Both the position numbers and the translations under genes were made by a program. Positions 48,826 through 58,121 of a stretch of DNA of 64,000 nt are shown here, piece by piece. Each line of letters starts with the position of its first letter. Within the stretch, counting starts at the first letter, position 1. The notes beneath the pieces are model-generated. The model had not been told where the DNA came from and did no database searches. It worked only from the letters and a program-made list of their open reading frames with translations. Location of the stretch: NCBI GenBank assembly GCA_033762375.1, contig JANRLQ010000026.1:62001-126000 (forward strand), read 5' to 3'. This stretch comes from RDXT01 sp033762375. Lineage in GTDB: Bacteria; Bacteroidota; Bacteroidia; J057.

Positions 48826-50214
48826 ATGCAATCAGTCGCTACGCTTCAATCCTTGCAGGAAACACCGCTCTTCTCGGGCTTGAACCGCGAACAACTGGAA
48901 GTTGTATCAAGGAAGGCCAAGGTCCGGCAGTACTTTGCCGGAGATGTGATCGTATGGCAGGGACAGCCCAGCACGGCGCTGTTTATCATCACCAATGGGA
49001 TCGTGGCGGTCAAAAGTGTATCACACGGCAAAGAAAATATCCTTGCCTACCTGATGCCCGGCAATACCTTTGGGGAGGTTGGTATCCTTGAAAATCAGGC
49101 ACGTTCTGCCTCTGTGGCAGCCGTCAGCGAGGTGGATGTGATTGTACTCCAGCGGGATGATTTTCTGGACATTCTGAATTCGTATGCTGGCGTGGCGATC
49201 GAGCTGGCCCGTATCCTGGGACGGTATCTGGTACAGTCCAGCCGCCGCCTGAGCCAGCAGGAGACGGAGACACGTCTGATCCTCGTGATCACGACTGAGC
49301 CCCAGACCGGGGGGACAACCTTCAGCGCCTACCTGGCCTATCAGATCCTGCAGGAGCAAAAACTCAGCACCGCCTACCTGGAGTACCCCAATCCCTGGCG
49401 CCTCCTCAAAGGACAAACCCTCCCGCGAACCCAGACTGTCCACCACCACAATGCCGGATTTGATGTACTTTTCCCGCAGGAAGAGTCCTATCTCCCGCTC
49501 ACGACCCGTACCACCTTATTGCTGGACAAAATCAGGGGCAATTATGAGGCATTGGTCGTACACGTAGAGGGTGAACTTGATGATGCGACCCTCCCCCTCG
49601 TAGAGCAGGCGGCCCAGATTATCCTTATTTCGCCCCCCTCCCGGCAGGGACTGAGGGTCCAGGATGCGATCCAGCGGCAGCTCAAAAACCGTATCCGGCC
49701 CGATGAAACCAGTGTCCTCACCATCGTCAACAGCACCTCACCGGGTATCAATCCGGATGATTATCTGGAGGTAGCCGACTTTGTGATTCCTTATATTCCT
49801 CACTTCGCTTCCTTTTCGCTTGATATTCAGGACTTCCAGCCACCGCCAGAGGCGCTTGCCCTGGTCATAGAGGGGTGTATGCGTCGCCTGGAGCGCACCA
49901 ATAGCATCGGTATTTTTATCCCGACCACGACAGATACCGACCAGAAGTACGATACCCAGCCGATCATGGACAAAACCCTGAACTTTATGGCAGAGCGGTT
50001 TGGGGGAGCTACCTGTAAAATCGCCAATGGGGTCTGGAACAGCGAAAAAATCGGCCTGATCGGGGAGGTAGTCTATATTGTACACTCCTACATCACCCGT
50101 GTGGACCTGAACCGATACCTGGATGAAGTCATAGACTACATCAAGTCCCTGAAACGGGAGCTGCGCCAGGAGGCGATGGCCCTGGAGATCAACAATAAGC
50201 TGACGCTGATCTGA
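48826..50214 (+). CDS. Cyclic-nucleotide-binding protein with degenerate MinD-like and FGGAT-type C-terminal domains
   Basis: A 462-residue soluble protein. Residues about 10-130 are a cNMP-binding domain (FAGDVIVWQGQPSTALFIIT, GNTFGEVGILENQARSASVA; the phosphate-cassette E and R are kept). Residues about 145-330 resemble a MinD/ParA ATPase (LVITTEPQTGGTTFSAYLAY, YEALVVHVEGEL), but the Walker A loop reads GGTTFS and lacks the Lys. The last 105 residues form a distinct domain with FIPTTTDTDQ, ERFGGATCKIANGVWNSEKI and a helix bundle. It has no DNA-binding tail, so a cAMP-controlled protein-interaction role is likely. The class III cyclase at 62608 could supply the ligand. Confidence 0.75.
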   Translation: MQSVATLQSLQETPLFSGLNREQLEVVSRKAKVRQYFAGDVIVWQGQPSTALFIITNGIVAVKSVSHGKENILAYLMPGNTFGEVGILENQARSASVAAVSEVDVIVLQRDDFLDILNSYAGVAIELARILGRYLVQSSRRLSQQETETRLILVITTEPQTGGTTFSAYLAYQILQEQKLSTAYLEYPNPWRLLKGQTLPRTQTVHHHNAGFDVLFPQEESYLPLTTRTTLLLDKIRGNYEALVVHVEGELDDATLPLVEQAAQIILISPPSRQGLRVQDAIQRQLKNRIRPDETSVLTIVNSTSPGINPDDYLEVADFVIPYIPHFASFSLDIQDFQPPPEALALVIEGCMRRLERTNSIGIFIPTTTDTDQKYDTQPIMDKTLNFMAERFGGATCKIANGVWNSEKIGLIGEVVYIVHSYITRVDLNRYLDEVIDYIKSLKRELRQEAMALEINNKLTLI

Positions 50215-50955
50215 TCAGAGATCATACTTCCGGAGGACTTTGAGCGTAGTCTCAAAGTTGTCCGGATACGGTGCCTCGGCGCTCATAGGTTCTCCCGTAC
50301 GCGGATGGGTGAAGTGCAGGCTCCGGGCGTGGAGCAGGTAGCCATGATTGACAGGAAGCTCTTCCTTGCGGCCACTGGGTTTGTACTTACGCTTGAGCTG
50401 GGAGAGCATGATGTCTGTCCCCCCATACAATTCATCTCCGACAATAGGACAACCCACAGCGGATAGGTGCACCCGTATCTGGTGCATACGGCCTGTCACC
50501 GGCTCACAGCGCAGCAGGGTATAGTGCCGGAAGGTCTCCTCCGTGTATATCCGGGTCAGCGACGGTTTGCCGAGGCGATTGCTGACGGTGACCTTTTTGT
50601 TGGTAGAAATCAGCAGCGGCAGGGCAATCTCAAATCCATCAAAGCTATGTATGCCTGCGACCAGGGTATGATACACCTTGCGTATCTCCCGCTGCTCAAA
50701 CTGCATCGCGATGGTGCGGTAGTTGTCAGCCCCCTTGGCCATGAGGAGGATACCAGAGGTGTTTTTGTCGAGACGGTGACAGAGCCGCAGGTCCGGGTAA
50801 TACGTTTGGGCCAGCTGCTTGAGGTTTCGGTTGTTTTTATCATCCAGACTGGCCATATCCAGCGGCTTGGATACCAGGACGATGTCGTCATCCTCATAGA
50901 TCAGGATGTCTTCCATCCGGACCGTGCGCAGTGATTTATTGACAGGATAGGTCAT
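50215..50955 (-). CDS. RluA-family pseudouridine synthase
   Basis: A 246-residue enzyme (ATG 50916 would remove the 13 unconserved residues). The catalytic Asp is in RLCHRLDKNTSGILLMAKG. EPVTGRMHQIRVHLSAVGCP and ARSLHFTHPRTGEPM complete the RluA signatures. It converts uridines to pseudouridine in rRNA or tRNA; without an S4 domain the target cannot be predicted. It converges on the cNMP gene without a gap. Confidence 0.92.
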   Translation of the reverse strand: MTYPVNKSLRTVRMEDILIYEDDDIVLVSKPLDMASLDDKNNRNLKQLAQTYYPDLRLCHRLDKNTSGILLMAKGADNYRTIAMQFEQREIRKVYHTLVAGIHSFDGFEIALPLLISTNKKVTVSNRLGKPSLTRIYTEETFRHYTLLRCEPVTGRMHQIRVHLSAVGCPIVGDELYGGTDIMLSQLKRKYKPSGRKEELPVNHGYLLHARSLHFTHPRTGEPMSAEAPYPDNFETTLKVLRKYDL

Positions 50956-50996
50956 AAGGGTCAGAACGGATTAGGAGACACAGGGTTATCCTGTAC

Positions 50997-51698
50997 TCAG
51001 GTATCGGCCAGGGTATAGATGAGCCAGCCGTATGATTTAAGTGCGGTATCAGCCTGTCGGGCGCCGGGATAGTGGCGCTCCACCTGTTGCCAGAAGGCCC
51101 GGCTATGGTTCATCTCCCGCAGGTGCATGAGTTCATGTACGAGGACATACCGCATCAACTCCGGAGGCAACATGACGAGCCGCCAGTTGAGGTTGATGTT
51201 GCGGTCGGTACTACAGCTTCCCCACTTGCTTTTGAGACGTTTGACGGTGACCTTTCCGATGTCCAGTCCCAGGTCCGCTGCCAGGGCACGGGTGCTGGCG
51301 GGGAGCATTTTTTTAGCCAGGCTGAGCAGGGCTGCACAGAGCATGCCTTCAGAGGCAGTCTGTCCCGGAGGCAGGTGCAGCTCCAGGGCATGGGGCGCGA
51401 GGCGTACCCGGCGGGTACGGGCTGGGACTGTCTGCCAGGGTATCCAGTTGCCTTCATACAAAATTTCACCGCCCCGGACCCGCATTTCAAAAGTCGCCAC
51501 CCGCTCCAGCTCTTCCAGGAGCCAGCGTTGGTGCTGGGTCAGGAAGTCTGCGGCACGGGTGGTCAGCCGCCCCTCCGGGACACGGATGAGGATATGGGCA
51601 GGCCCGCCCCGCACCCGCAGGCTGATACTTCTGCCGCGGGTACGCTCCAGCCTGCAGGGGACCCGTTGACCGCCCAGCTCTACCGTCGTCCATTCCAT
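50997..51698 (-). CDS. YgjP-like metallopeptidase domain protein (DUF45)
   Basis: A 233-residue protein. The zinc motif is VLVHELMHLREMNHSRAFW (HExxH plus downstream His). It is preceded by KRLKSKWGSCSTDRNINLNW, a signature of the YgjP/DUF45 family. These cytosolic zinc proteases are linked to type I restriction loci or general proteolysis; here there is no restriction gene nearby. It starts 9 bases after the CAP-domain gene on the same strand and probably shares a transcript. Confidence 0.9.
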   Translation of the reverse strand: MEWTTVELGGQRVPCRLERTRGRSISLRVRGGPAHILIRVPEGRLTTRAADFLTQHQRWLLEELERVATFEMRVRGGEILYEGNWIPWQTVPARTRRVRLAPHALELHLPPGQTASEGMLCAALLSLAKKMLPASTRALAADLGLDIGKVTVKRLKSKWGSCSTDRNINLNWRLVMLPPELMRYVLVHELMHLREMNHSRAFWQQVERHYPGARQADTALKSYGWLIYTLADT

Positions 51699-51707
51699 CG
51701 TGGCAAG

Positions 51708-52172
51708 TTACATCTTTCCGGCGAATAGCTGGGTGACATACCAGGATCCGTCAGCACCCTGTGCCACCCCGATACCTGTATAGACAAAATCGCCGACCAT
51801 ATTTTTCTGATGGCCCGGACTGCTGATCCAGGCGGCTACCGCCTCCGCCGCAATCCGGCTGCTGCCCGGAGTCATGGTCATGTACACATTCTCCGCGATC
51901 AGGCCTGTGCCCGGGAGTGCTTTCCGGGCACAGCGGGCGCGTCCCTCAAATCCCTGGTGTGAGAAGGGAATACGCCCGGAGGCCATGCCCTCGGAGTGCT
52001 CCAGGGCCAGGCTATGCAATACATTACGGGCAGCGAGGGTAGATTTTCGCTGAGCTGTCCGGTAAGCATTCACCCGCTGGTGTACTTCGCGGGCGATCTC
52101 TTCACGAGGGGTAGCGGGGGTCAGGAGCAGGGCAGCCCAACATAGGAGGCGGATAGTCCAGTAAGACACCAT
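51708..52172 (-). CDS. Secreted CAP/SCP-domain protein
   Basis: The protein has 154 residues from the ATG at 52172, with a hydrophobic leader. The CAP domain shows VHQRVNAYRTAQ, LHSLALEHSEGMASG, FSHQGFEGR, AENVYMTM and WISSPGHQKNMVGDFVYTGI, with the two metal-cavity His residues kept. Such bacterial SCP-like proteins are extracellular with unclear role. The upstream open frame to 52595 is antisense to the STAS gene and not used. Divergent from the STAS-rnz operon. Confidence 0.87.
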   Translation of the reverse strand: MVSYWTIRLLCWAALLLTPATPREEIAREVHQRVNAYRTAQRKSTLAARNVLHSLALEHSEGMASGRIPFSHQGFEGRARCARKALPGTGLIAENVYMTMTPGSSRIAAEAVAAWISSPGHQKNMVGDFVYTGIGVAQGADGSWYVTQLFAGKM

Positions 52173-52228
52173 GTGATTCAACGGTAAATGACATGTGAAT
52201 ATAAGGAGTTTTATGTCTCGCACAGATA

Positions 52229-52260
52229 TTGCACCAATGATTGAAGAATGTGTATCTTTG
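52229..52260 (+). promoter_or_regulatory. Promoter of the STAS-rnz operon
   Basis: TTG (52229-52231), 21 bases, then TATCTTTG (52253-52260). It sets the transcription start near 52267, which excludes ATGs upstream and supports 52288 as the STAS start. Confidence 0.65.
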
Positions 52261-52287
52261 GAAGATATATCCGTAATTTTACCTTCC

Positions 52288-52710
52288 ATGCGGTTTGAGA
52301 AAAGTGTTGAAGAGCGGCTCACGGTGATCAAGTTGCTCGAAGAGAAACTTGACACGCGTATTTCCCCCTCGCTGAAAAGTGAGTTTATAAACCTGAATGC
52401 ACTAGGGATTAAAAATATTGTCCTGAACTTGCAGGATGTAAGGTATGCAGACAGCTCCGGCCTGAGCTCGATCCTGACCGCCAACCGTCTCTGTGCATCC
52501 CTGGGAGGGGTCCTTGTTCTTTGTTGTGTGAGTACACATGTGGACAAGCTGATCAAAATTTCGCAGCTCGACACCGTGCTGAATGTTCTCCCCACAGAAG
52601 CAGAGGCGCGGGAAGCGATTTATATGTTTGAGCTGGAAAATGAAATCGCGGCTGAAGATGAAGATGAAACCGCAGAAGCCACTGACAGCGCGCACTCATC
52701 ATCCATCTGA
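52288..52710 (+). CDS. STAS-domain anti-sigma-factor antagonist
   Basis: The protein has 140 residues from the ATG at 52288, which matches the usual start of Bacteroidota STAS proteins and follows a promoter. The STAS domain reads RLTVIKLLEEKLDTRISPSL, NIVLNLQDVRYADSSGLSSI (phosphorylatable Ser in DSSG) and the C-terminal helix ISQLDTVLNVLP. A disordered acidic tail of about 25 residues follows. It is likely a partner-switching regulator, although no kinase or phosphatase lies nearby. The rnz start is 3 bases downstream. Confidence 0.88.
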   Translation: MRFEKSVEERLTVIKLLEEKLDTRISPSLKSEFINLNALGIKNIVLNLQDVRYADSSGLSSILTANRLCASLGGVLVLCCVSTHVDKLIKISQLDTVLNVLPTEAEAREAIYMFELENEIAAEDEDETAEATDSAHSSSI

Positions 52711-52713
52711 TCT

Positions 52714-53637
52714 GTGTTTCAGGTACAAATATTAGGAACCAGCTCTGCCATCCCTACCAACTCAAGGCTACCCTCCGCCCAGGTAGTTACGATCAATGAC
52801 CGCCACCACCTGGTAGATTGTGGAGAAGGTGCGCAGATGCAAATGCTGCGCTACCGGATACGGTATGCCCGGCTGGATGCTATTTTTATCTCTCACCTAC
52901 ACGGTGACCATATACTGGGGCTGCCTGGTCTCCTGACCACGCTCAGCCTCTACGAGCGCAATTATCCCCTGCGCCTCTACGCACCCTCCGGGATACGGGA
53001 GATCCTCGATGTGGTCTTCCGGCACTCACAGTCGTACCTCAACTATGAGCTGGAGTTTTATCCGATGGAGGACTTTAAGCCGGGTGATATCATCTACCAG
53101 ACTGACCGCTTTAAGGTCGAAGCCCTCCCCCTGGAGCACCGCATTTTTTGCCGGGGCTTTAAGTTTATCGAAATCAACAAAAAACCCCGGTTCAATTTTT
53201 TCAGAGCCAAAGAACTGGAAGTCCCCAATGCATACTTTCCGCTCCTCAAACAAGGCAATACGATCACCCTGGAGGACGGACGCACCATATACCCCGAGGA
53301 CGTGCTTCAGCCACCGGAGGAGGTACTTTCGTACGCCTATTGCTCTGATACCCGGTACACCGAAGCGCTGATAGACTATATCCGCGATACCAAACTCCTC
53401 TATCACGAGTCCACTTTTCTCAACAACCTCCGGGCCCGGGCCGATGAAACCTGGCACAGCACGGCCTACGATGCTGCCCGTATCGCCTGTCAGGCACAGG
53501 TACGTCAACTGATACTGGGACATTTTTCTGCCCGGTACGAAGACTTAGGTGCCTTCCTGGATGAAGCACGCTCCATCTTCCCGCACACCCTCCTGGGACG
53601 GGAAGGCCATGTCTATCAGGTCAAGGACTTTATCTAA
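52714..53637 (+). CDS. rnz: Ribonuclease Z
   Basis: A 307-residue metallo-beta-lactamase-fold endonuclease with a GTG start 3 bases after the STAS stop. It trims the 3' trailer of tRNA precursors. Visible are LGTSSAIPTNSRLPSAQ, the zinc motif FISHLHGDHILGLPGLL, YAYCSDTRYTEALIDYI, and the late His motif LILGHFSARYED. The exosite loop is short, as in the bacterial short form. It is operonic with the STAS gene. Confidence 0.95.
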   Translation: MFQVQILGTSSAIPTNSRLPSAQVVTINDRHHLVDCGEGAQMQMLRYRIRYARLDAIFISHLHGDHILGLPGLLTTLSLYERNYPLRLYAPSGIREILDVVFRHSQSYLNYELEFYPMEDFKPGDIIYQTDRFKVEALPLEHRIFCRGFKFIEINKKPRFNFFRAKELEVPNAYFPLLKQGNTITLEDGRTIYPEDVLQPPEEVLSYAYCSDTRYTEALIDYIRDTKLLYHESTFLNNLRARADETWHSTAYDAARIACQAQVRQLILGHFSARYEDLGAFLDEARSIFPHTLLGREGHVYQVKDFI

Positions 53638-53649
53638 TCCCGGCACCCT

Positions 53650-54417
53650 ATGTTCAAACGCGAGCAGATTCTTTTCATCATCCTGGGCGGTTTTTTTATT
53701 ACCAATGCCCTGATAGCCGAGTTTATTGGCGTGAAAATTTTTGCCCTAGAACCAACCCTGGGGCTGAAGTCGCTGGACTGGAATATATTCGGGCGCACAG
53801 GCTCGCTCCAGTTCACAGCCGGCGTATTGCTTTGGCCGGTGGTATTTATCATGACTGACATTATCAACGAGTACTATGGCCGCCGGGGGATCCGGCTGCT
53901 GTCGTATCTGGCAGTAGGATTGATCTCCTATGCTTTCCTGATGGTATATGGCGCGATCCGGCTCGTGCCGGCGGAGTGGTGGGTATCCAACTACCAGGGA
54001 CAGGGTGTCGCAGATATGCAGGCGGCCTTTGCGGCGGTATTCGGACAAGGTATGTGGATTATTGCCGGTTCGTTGACAGCATTTCTGATCGGGCAGATCG
54101 TGGACGTGACCGTGTTTCACCAGATCCGGAAGGTAACCGGCGAGGGTCGTATCTGGCTCCGGGCTACGGGATCCACCCTGGTGTCTCAGTTCATAGACAG
54201 TTTTGTCGTCCTCTTTGTGGCCTTTGTGTTGCCGGGACAGTGGGAACTTGATCAGTTTCTGGCCATCGGGACCGTCAATTATATCTATAAGTTTACGGTC
54301 GCTATCCTGCTGACCCCGGTCCTGTACCTGGTCCACATGGGATTGGATGCGTATCTGGGCAAAGAAACCGCACAAGCCCTGATGAAAGCAGCTGCATCAG
54401 AATCCCCTCAGTCTTAA
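53650..54417 (+). CDS. Queuosine precursor transporter, YhhQ/VUT family
   Basis: A 255-residue membrane protein with about six hydrophobic helices. VUT-family hallmarks are FITNALIAEFIGVKIF, FIMTDIINEYYGRRGIR and LVSQFIDSFVVLFVAFVLPG. YhhQ proteins import preQ0/preQ1 for tRNA queuosine. It follows rnz by 12 bases in the same direction, giving a small tRNA-related operon, with no que genes in the window. The unusually long first loop (about residues 32-55) is noteworthy. Confidence 0.92.
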   Translation: MFKREQILFIILGGFFITNALIAEFIGVKIFALEPTLGLKSLDWNIFGRTGSLQFTAGVLLWPVVFIMTDIINEYYGRRGIRLLSYLAVGLISYAFLMVYGAIRLVPAEWWVSNYQGQGVADMQAAFAAVFGQGMWIIAGSLTAFLIGQIVDVTVFHQIRKVTGEGRIWLRATGSTLVSQFIDSFVVLFVAFVLPGQWELDQFLAIGTVNYIYKFTVAILLTPVLYLVHMGLDAYLGKETAQALMKAAASESPQS

Positions 54418-54515
54418 CGATTTACGCATTATTTCATTTTTTGGGACTATTTTAGGCCCTGTGGTTTTGCAGAGCCGCAGGATTCCCGTAATTTCCGATT
54501 CATAACGGCAGATAC

Positions 54516-56042
54516 GTGGACATTCTGGAGCATGTCATCGGGAGTCTCACCAGTGATGAGGTTCGCCGGTTCAAAATTTTATCTAATCGCTTCCGCGCTG
54601 AGGAAGAAAAAAAGTTGCTGGTATTGTTTGATGCCATCCGCAGCGGGGAGCATCATGCCGCCGAAGACAAAATCATCCAGCGGCTCTACCAGTTTACGAC
54701 TGCCCAGACCAAAAACAGCTACTATCGCCTTCGCAACAAACTCCTCGGCAACCTGGAGAAAAGCTTGCTTTTTTACCATTTCAACTACCGCAACTCCCTG
54801 GAGTCCCTGAGTTATCTCCAGCTTTCCATGCTCTTCCGGGAGCGGGCATTGTTTCGGGAGTCCTATTATTATCTGCGCAAAGCCGAGCGCCTGGCAGAGG
54901 AGTTTGATCAGTTTTCGCTGCTGGAGACGATCTATGACGAGATGATCAAACTCGCAGCCCATGTAGAGGTGGACATCGAAGTACTCATCAGCCGCCGCCG
55001 CGAAAACCTCAAAAAACTGGAAATCCTCCGGGGCAATAGTGAAATCCTCGGCATGATCACCCAGCGCCTGTCCCGGCGCAATTTTGCCAGAACCAAAGGT
55101 TCTATCAGCGTGATCCAGACCCTGGAGGAGATACGGGGCCGCCTGGAGGAACACCAGGAAATATTCAAGTCCGCCCAGGGCCGGATCATGATCATCCGGG
55201 CCGTGGTCGCCATCCTCATCCAAAAGTCGGCTTATGCTGAGCTGGCAACCTATGCCTGGGAGACCTACCAGGAATTCCTGGCAGGGCAACTCTTCACGCG
55301 GGAGACCCATAACTTCCGCCTTATCCTGAGCGTATGGCGTATCAACTCCCTCCACAAGCTCCTCCGCCTCGACGAGGCACGCCAGGGCCTTGCCCTCCTC
55401 TGGGAAGATCTCCAGCTCCACCAGCGCATGCACTTCGGAGAGTATGGATTTCACTACTACAGCCAGCAAACCCTCAATTATAAGCTCACGGGACACCTGC
55501 CTGATGCCGGCAAAACCCTGGAGGCCCTGATGGCCCAGAAAGACATCCTCCGGAATCCTGCCTACGAACACTATATCCGGATCAGCGAGGCTGACCAGAT
55601 GTTTTGTGAAGGGAATCCCGCTGGCACAGCTACCGTGCTGGAATCCCTCCTCCAGGACAAAACGGCTCCGGCCCAGGACGAGTCACGCAAGATGTATCTC
55701 CAGGTGTTTTTGCTCATCGCATATGTAGAAAGCGCCCAGCAGACACTCGCCCAGGACCTCGCAGCCCATATCACCCGGCAGTTTAAACCCCTCCTCAAGG
55801 AGGAAGAGTTCGGCGTCGTCAAGCGGCTTGTCAGCCTGCTTGAAAAAATCCTGGAACAGCAGCTCCCACCCGGTGATGCCCGCCTCAAAACCCTCGTGCG
55901 CCGGTTTATGACCCAGTACACGCCCCAGGAGATAGGAGATAATCAGATCATCCTCTATGATGTCTATCTCCGCGCCCGCCAGGACGCACGCCCGTATTAT
56001 GACTGCCTGATCGAGGAGGTACAGCGGCGACAGGAGGGATAA
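54516..56042 (+). CDS. Large helical protein of unknown function
   Basis: A 508-residue soluble protein with a GTG start. It is almost entirely amphipathic helix, with TPR-like pairs (ALFRESYYYLRKAERLAEEF, YAELATYAWETYQEFLAGQL, HLPDAGKTLEALMAQKDILR). The N-terminus (SLTSDEVRRFKILSNRF) and the following KNSYYRLRNKLLGNLEKSL look like a conserved module of Bacteroidota proteins, seen here without further domains. No signal peptide or catalytic motif is present. It is followed by dnaG after 56 bases, so the pair may be cotranscribed. Confidence 0.68.
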   Translation: MDILEHVIGSLTSDEVRRFKILSNRFRAEEEKKLLVLFDAIRSGEHHAAEDKIIQRLYQFTTAQTKNSYYRLRNKLLGNLEKSLLFYHFNYRNSLESLSYLQLSMLFRERALFRESYYYLRKAERLAEEFDQFSLLETIYDEMIKLAAHVEVDIEVLISRRRENLKKLEILRGNSEILGMITQRLSRRNFARTKGSISVIQTLEEIRGRLEEHQEIFKSAQGRIMIIRAVVAILIQKSAYAELATYAWETYQEFLAGQLFTRETHNFRLILSVWRINSLHKLLRLDEARQGLALLWEDLQLHQRMHFGEYGFHYYSQQTLNYKLTGHLPDAGKTLEALMAQKDILRNPAYEHYIRISEADQMFCEGNPAGTATVLESLLQDKTAPAQDESRKMYLQVFLLIAYVESAQQTLAQDLAAHITRQFKPLLKEEEFGVVKRLVSLLEKILEQQLPPGDARLKTLVRRFMTQYTPQEIGDNQIILYDVYLRARQDARPYYDCLIEEVQRRQEG

Positions 56043-56098
56043 AAACAGACTGGCACGTATCTAGGATGCCCAAGTCTGCGTATATTTACCCTTCAATT

Positions 56099-58099
56099 AT
56101 GGGCCGCATCCCCCGACATATCATAGACCAGATATACAACGCTGCTGACATCGTTGAGATCATTTCTGATTTTGTCCAGCTCAAAAAAAAAGGAGCCAAC
56201 TGGTGGGGACTGTCTCCCTTCCAGCCTGAAAAATCACCCTCCTTTGCCGTAAACCCCGTCAAAGGCATCTACAAGGACTTTAGCTCCGGCAAGGGTGGCA
56301 ATGTCGTCAACTTTCTCATGGAGGTGGAAAACTGCTCCTATGTAGAGGCCCTCCAGTACATTGCCCGAAAGTATGGGATCAAGGTCGAGGAGGAGGAAGA
56401 AACCCCTGACCAGCGGGAGAACCGGGGCAAACGCGAGAGTCTCCTGATTGTCAATGACTTTGCGGCGCGTTTTTTTCATGAGCAGCTCACGTCCGCCGAC
56501 GAAGGCCGCCGCCTGGGTATGAGTTATTTCAAGGAGCGGGGCATCCTGGACGTGACTGTGGCTGAGTTTCAGCTCGGATATGCGCCGGACACCTGGGACG
56601 CCCTCGTCAAGGCCGCAGCCCAGCAGCAGTACAATCCCGAGTTTCTGGTAGAGCTGGGACTGGCCAGCCGCTCCGAAAAAACCGGACAACTGGTGGACCG
56701 GTTTCGTGAGCGGGTTATGTTTCCCATCCAAAACGCCTCCGGCAAGGTCGTGGGTTTTGGCGGGCGGATCATGGGCAGCCGCAAGGACATCGCCAAATAC
56801 ATCAACTCCTCCGAGTCAGAGATATACCACAAAAGTGAAGTCCTCTACGGTCTTTACCAGGCCAAAAAAGCCATTCGCGACCAGGACCTCTGCATCCTGA
56901 CCGAGGGATACCTGGACGTGATCCAGCTCCACCAGCACCAGATCCGGCATGTGGTCGCGTCCAGCGGCACGGCCCTCACCGTTGAGCAGATACGCCTCAT
57001 CCGGCGGTTCACCCGTCACGTGCACATGATCTACGACGGAGACGCTCCCGGGATCAAGGCCGCTGTGCGGGCGGTGGACCTCCTCCTGACGGAGGGGATG
57101 TCGCCCCGTATCGTTATCCTTCCGGACAACCACGACCCTGACTCCTATGTGCGCACCCACGGTGCAGCGGCATTTCTCACCTGCCTGGAGCAGGAAGCGA
57201 CCGGATTTGTGGATTTCAAGCTCCGCGTCCTGCGTGAGGGTAAAAACCTGGCCGATCCCCAGATACAGGCCGACGTGATCCAGGGCATAGCCGATACTGT
57301 AGCCCGGATTCCGGAGCGGATCTCGCGCGAGATGTATGTACGCCATGTGGCCCAGCAGCTCAGCATCCGCGAGGACCTCATGACCCATGCCGTCGAGGAG
57401 GCTATCCGCGAGCAGGGACGGCAGGACCGTACCACCCGCCAGCGGGAACAACTCCGGGAGGAGTTAGCCCCGCCGCCAGCCGAGGTACGGGAGATGCGCA
57501 GCTTCGAGACCCTGGAGCTGGCCCTCCAGGAAAAAGAGCTCCTCCGGGTCATGATCTGCCACTTTGACAAGACATTCTCTACCGAGGACGGCCCCGCAGA
57601 GGACCTCCAGGGCAATCCCATCCTCTACGAGCAGGTACCCCTTATGGCCTTCATGCAGGCGGAGCTGGACGGCCTCACCTTCGAAAACCAGGTCTATGAG
57701 TCCCTCAAAAACGAACTCTTCCAGACCTGGCAGGATGTCGGAGCCCTTTCACTCCACGACTACCTGGCCCATCCCGATCCCGCCATCTGCAACCTCGTCT
57801 CCGGCCTTCTTACCCATCCCGATACCAGCCCGCTCTGGAATAAAATCCGGCCAGACATCTCATTTGATGGTAACCTGCGCCTGGTTGTCATGGGTGCTAT
57901 CCTCCACTACAAAGCCCGCAAAGTCGAAAAACTCTGGCGCGAGTGTATGGACCAGATCAAAACGGCTCAGGCCGCAGGCAACCAGGAAGAAGTAGATATG
58001 CACCTGGAGACTTATCTGTACCTGATCAAACTCCGGCAGGAGATAGACACCCGCCGGGGTACGCGGGGCGCCATCGGGGCACGGGACGGGCATTTATAA
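56099..58099 (+). CDS. dnaG: DNA primase
   Basis: The protein has 666 residues from the ATG at 56099. It synthesises RNA primers at the replication fork. The N-terminal domain aligns with the CHC2 zinc-binding domain, but all four zinc ligands are replaced (GLSPFQPEKSPSF for G-L-C-P-F-H-x-E-K; YKDFSSGKGG for Y-x-C-F-G-C-G), a change usual in Bacteroidota. The catalytic core is complete: FPIQNASGKVVGFGGRIMG, the Toprim acidic residues in LTEGYLDVI and IYDGDAPGIKAA. The C-terminal helicase-binding part is helical. It is convergent with potC. Confidence 0.95.
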   Translation: MGRIPRHIIDQIYNAADIVEIISDFVQLKKKGANWWGLSPFQPEKSPSFAVNPVKGIYKDFSSGKGGNVVNFLMEVENCSYVEALQYIARKYGIKVEEEEETPDQRENRGKRESLLIVNDFAARFFHEQLTSADEGRRLGMSYFKERGILDVTVAEFQLGYAPDTWDALVKAAAQQQYNPEFLVELGLASRSEKTGQLVDRFRERVMFPIQNASGKVVGFGGRIMGSRKDIAKYINSSESEIYHKSEVLYGLYQAKKAIRDQDLCILTEGYLDVIQLHQHQIRHVVASSGTALTVEQIRLIRRFTRHVHMIYDGDAPGIKAAVRAVDLLLTEGMSPRIVILPDNHDPDSYVRTHGAAAFLTCLEQEATGFVDFKLRVLREGKNLADPQIQADVIQGIADTVARIPERISREMYVRHVAQQLSIREDLMTHAVEEAIREQGRQDRTTRQREQLREELAPPPAEVREMRSFETLELALQEKELLRVMICHFDKTFSTEDGPAEDLQGNPILYEQVPLMAFMQAELDGLTFENQVYESLKNELFQTWQDVGALSLHDYLAHPDPAICNLVSGLLTHPDTSPLWNKIRPDISFDGNLRLVVMGAILHYKARKVEKLWRECMDQIKTAQAAGNQEEVDMHLETYLYLIKLRQEIDTRRGTRGAIGARDGHL

Positions 58100-58121
58100 A
58101 CCACGATCGGGGGCGGTGATA

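Noticed and set aside
52173..52595. N-terminal extension of the CAP-domain frame
   Set aside because: It is antisense to the promoter and coding region of the STAS gene, and the signal peptide starts at 52172.
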